A stretch of 5,970 nt of DNA from Candidatus Izemoplasmatales bacterium. Lineage in GTDB: Bacteria; Bacillota_I; Bacilli_A; Izemoplasmatales; Hujiaoplasmataceae. How positions within the stretch are numbered: the first letter of the stretch is position 1; the number at the start of each line of letters is the position of its first letter. The notes beneath the pieces are model-generated. The model searched no databases and had not been told where the DNA came from. It saw only the letters and a program-made list of their open reading frames with translations. Of the stretch, positions 5,536-5,970 are shown piece after piece. The stretch is taken from positions 1 through 5,970 of the forward strand of contig JAQUZK010000091.1 of NCBI GenBank assembly GCA_028691335.1. The letters are read 5' to 3'. Made by a program: the position numbers and the translations under genes.

Positions 5536-5970
5536 ATGAAAAAAGTATTTTTGGTTGTAATAGTTGTCTATCTTGCGATAGGGGGATTAATCGTTTGTTT
5601 AAGTGGTGAAAGAAAGAATGAAATAAATTATTTTACTCTTCCTATGAATTATTCAAGATTAATGACAGAAGATGAGGAAATAGTTGTTAATTTATTTATT
5701 GATGATGACAGGAGTTTTTTTACTGAAATAAGCAATATAACAAATGCATATATTCATACTGAAAAAGAAGAAATAGCTGTGACTATAAGTGGAATAGACG
5801 AAAAAGATAGCGGATATTTATTCAAAGGTAATCAGTATTACTTATTTGGTTTAACATTGACTTTTGATAAGGTATCTATATCAGGATTTGATTTAAGTTA
5901 TCAAGACTGTTATTTGCGAATATTATATACAAATGAAGAAGAAATAGACCTAGAGATAGGCGATATGTTT
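5536..5970 (+). CDS. Membrane-anchored extracytoplasmic protein, unknown function, runs off window end
   Basis: The frame from the ATG at 5536 is open for 145 codons to the window edge, so the 3' end is missing. I do not recognise it. It starts MKK, followed by a single hydrophobic stretch (4-23) of about 20 residues and then charged GERKNE: either an uncleaved N-terminal membrane anchor or a signal peptide. Cys21 lacks a proper lipobox. The visible outer part is acidic, rich in Ile, Tyr and Asp/Glu, and looks like alternating strands and loops. The start directly follows the previous stop (TAA then ATG with no gap), with AAGGA at 5521-5525 ten bases upstream, so the two are almost surely co-transcribed. 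Such small anchored proteins sometimes precede ABC-transporter genes in Firmicutes; whether that is so here lies outside the window. Confidence 0.75.
   Translation, partial: MKKVFLVVIVVYLAIGGLIVCLSGERKNEINYFTLPMNYSRLMTEDEEIVVNLFIDDDRSFFTEISNITNAYIHTEKEEIAVTISGIDEKDSGYLFKGNQYYLFGLTLTFDKVSISGFDLSYQDCYLRILYTNEEEIDLEIGDMF

Overview
The window is AT-rich: hand counts of two lines give about 23-30% GC. It is densely packed and uses the standard code, since TGG encodes Trp and TGA ends nadE, so it is not a UGA=Trp mycoplasma. Shine-Dalgarno sites, the long glutamine-dependent NadE, and an MnmA carrying a family-specific insertion after RNWD suggest a low-GC Firmicute. From memory the MnmA insertion looks most like Erysipelotrichia or non-mycoplasma Mollicutes relatives; this placement is an inference from protein style, not a search result.

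Layout. At 1-320, minus strand, is the N-terminal third of an M42-type metallopeptidase cut by the window edge. A 140-bp divergent intergenic region (321-460) follows, with a good extended -10 promoter for the peptidase and a weaker candidate for the rightward genes. Rightward, four genes are tightly packed: nadD (461-1042), nadE (1042-2901, sharing one base with nadD), mnmA (2898-4031, ATGA overlap with nadE) and a patatin-like phospholipase (4043-4852, 11-nt gap). This looks like one translationally coupled operon. NadD and NadE are the last two steps of NAD synthesis (NaMN to NaAD to NAD). MnmA makes 2-thiouridine at tRNA position 34. NadE and MnmA both use PP-loop ATP-pyrophosphatase chemistry to adenylate their substrates. 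The patatin-like protein has a complete Ser-Asp dyad but no evident link to the other pathways.

After the patatin gene the character changes. A 53-nt gap holds a long imperfect hairpin followed by a T-run, whose 3' arm contains the perfect AGGAGG ribosome site of the next gene. It could be a terminator, a ribosome-site-masking hairpin, or both. Beyond it are two genes of unknown function that abut exactly (TAA|ATG): a secreted, beta-strand-rich protein of 209 aa (4906-5535) and a membrane-anchored extracytoplasmic protein (5536 to the window end, incomplete). They are the least explained part of the window and may be the start of an export or surface cassette continuing to the right. No RNA genes, CRISPR arrays, insertion sequences or long repeats were seen.
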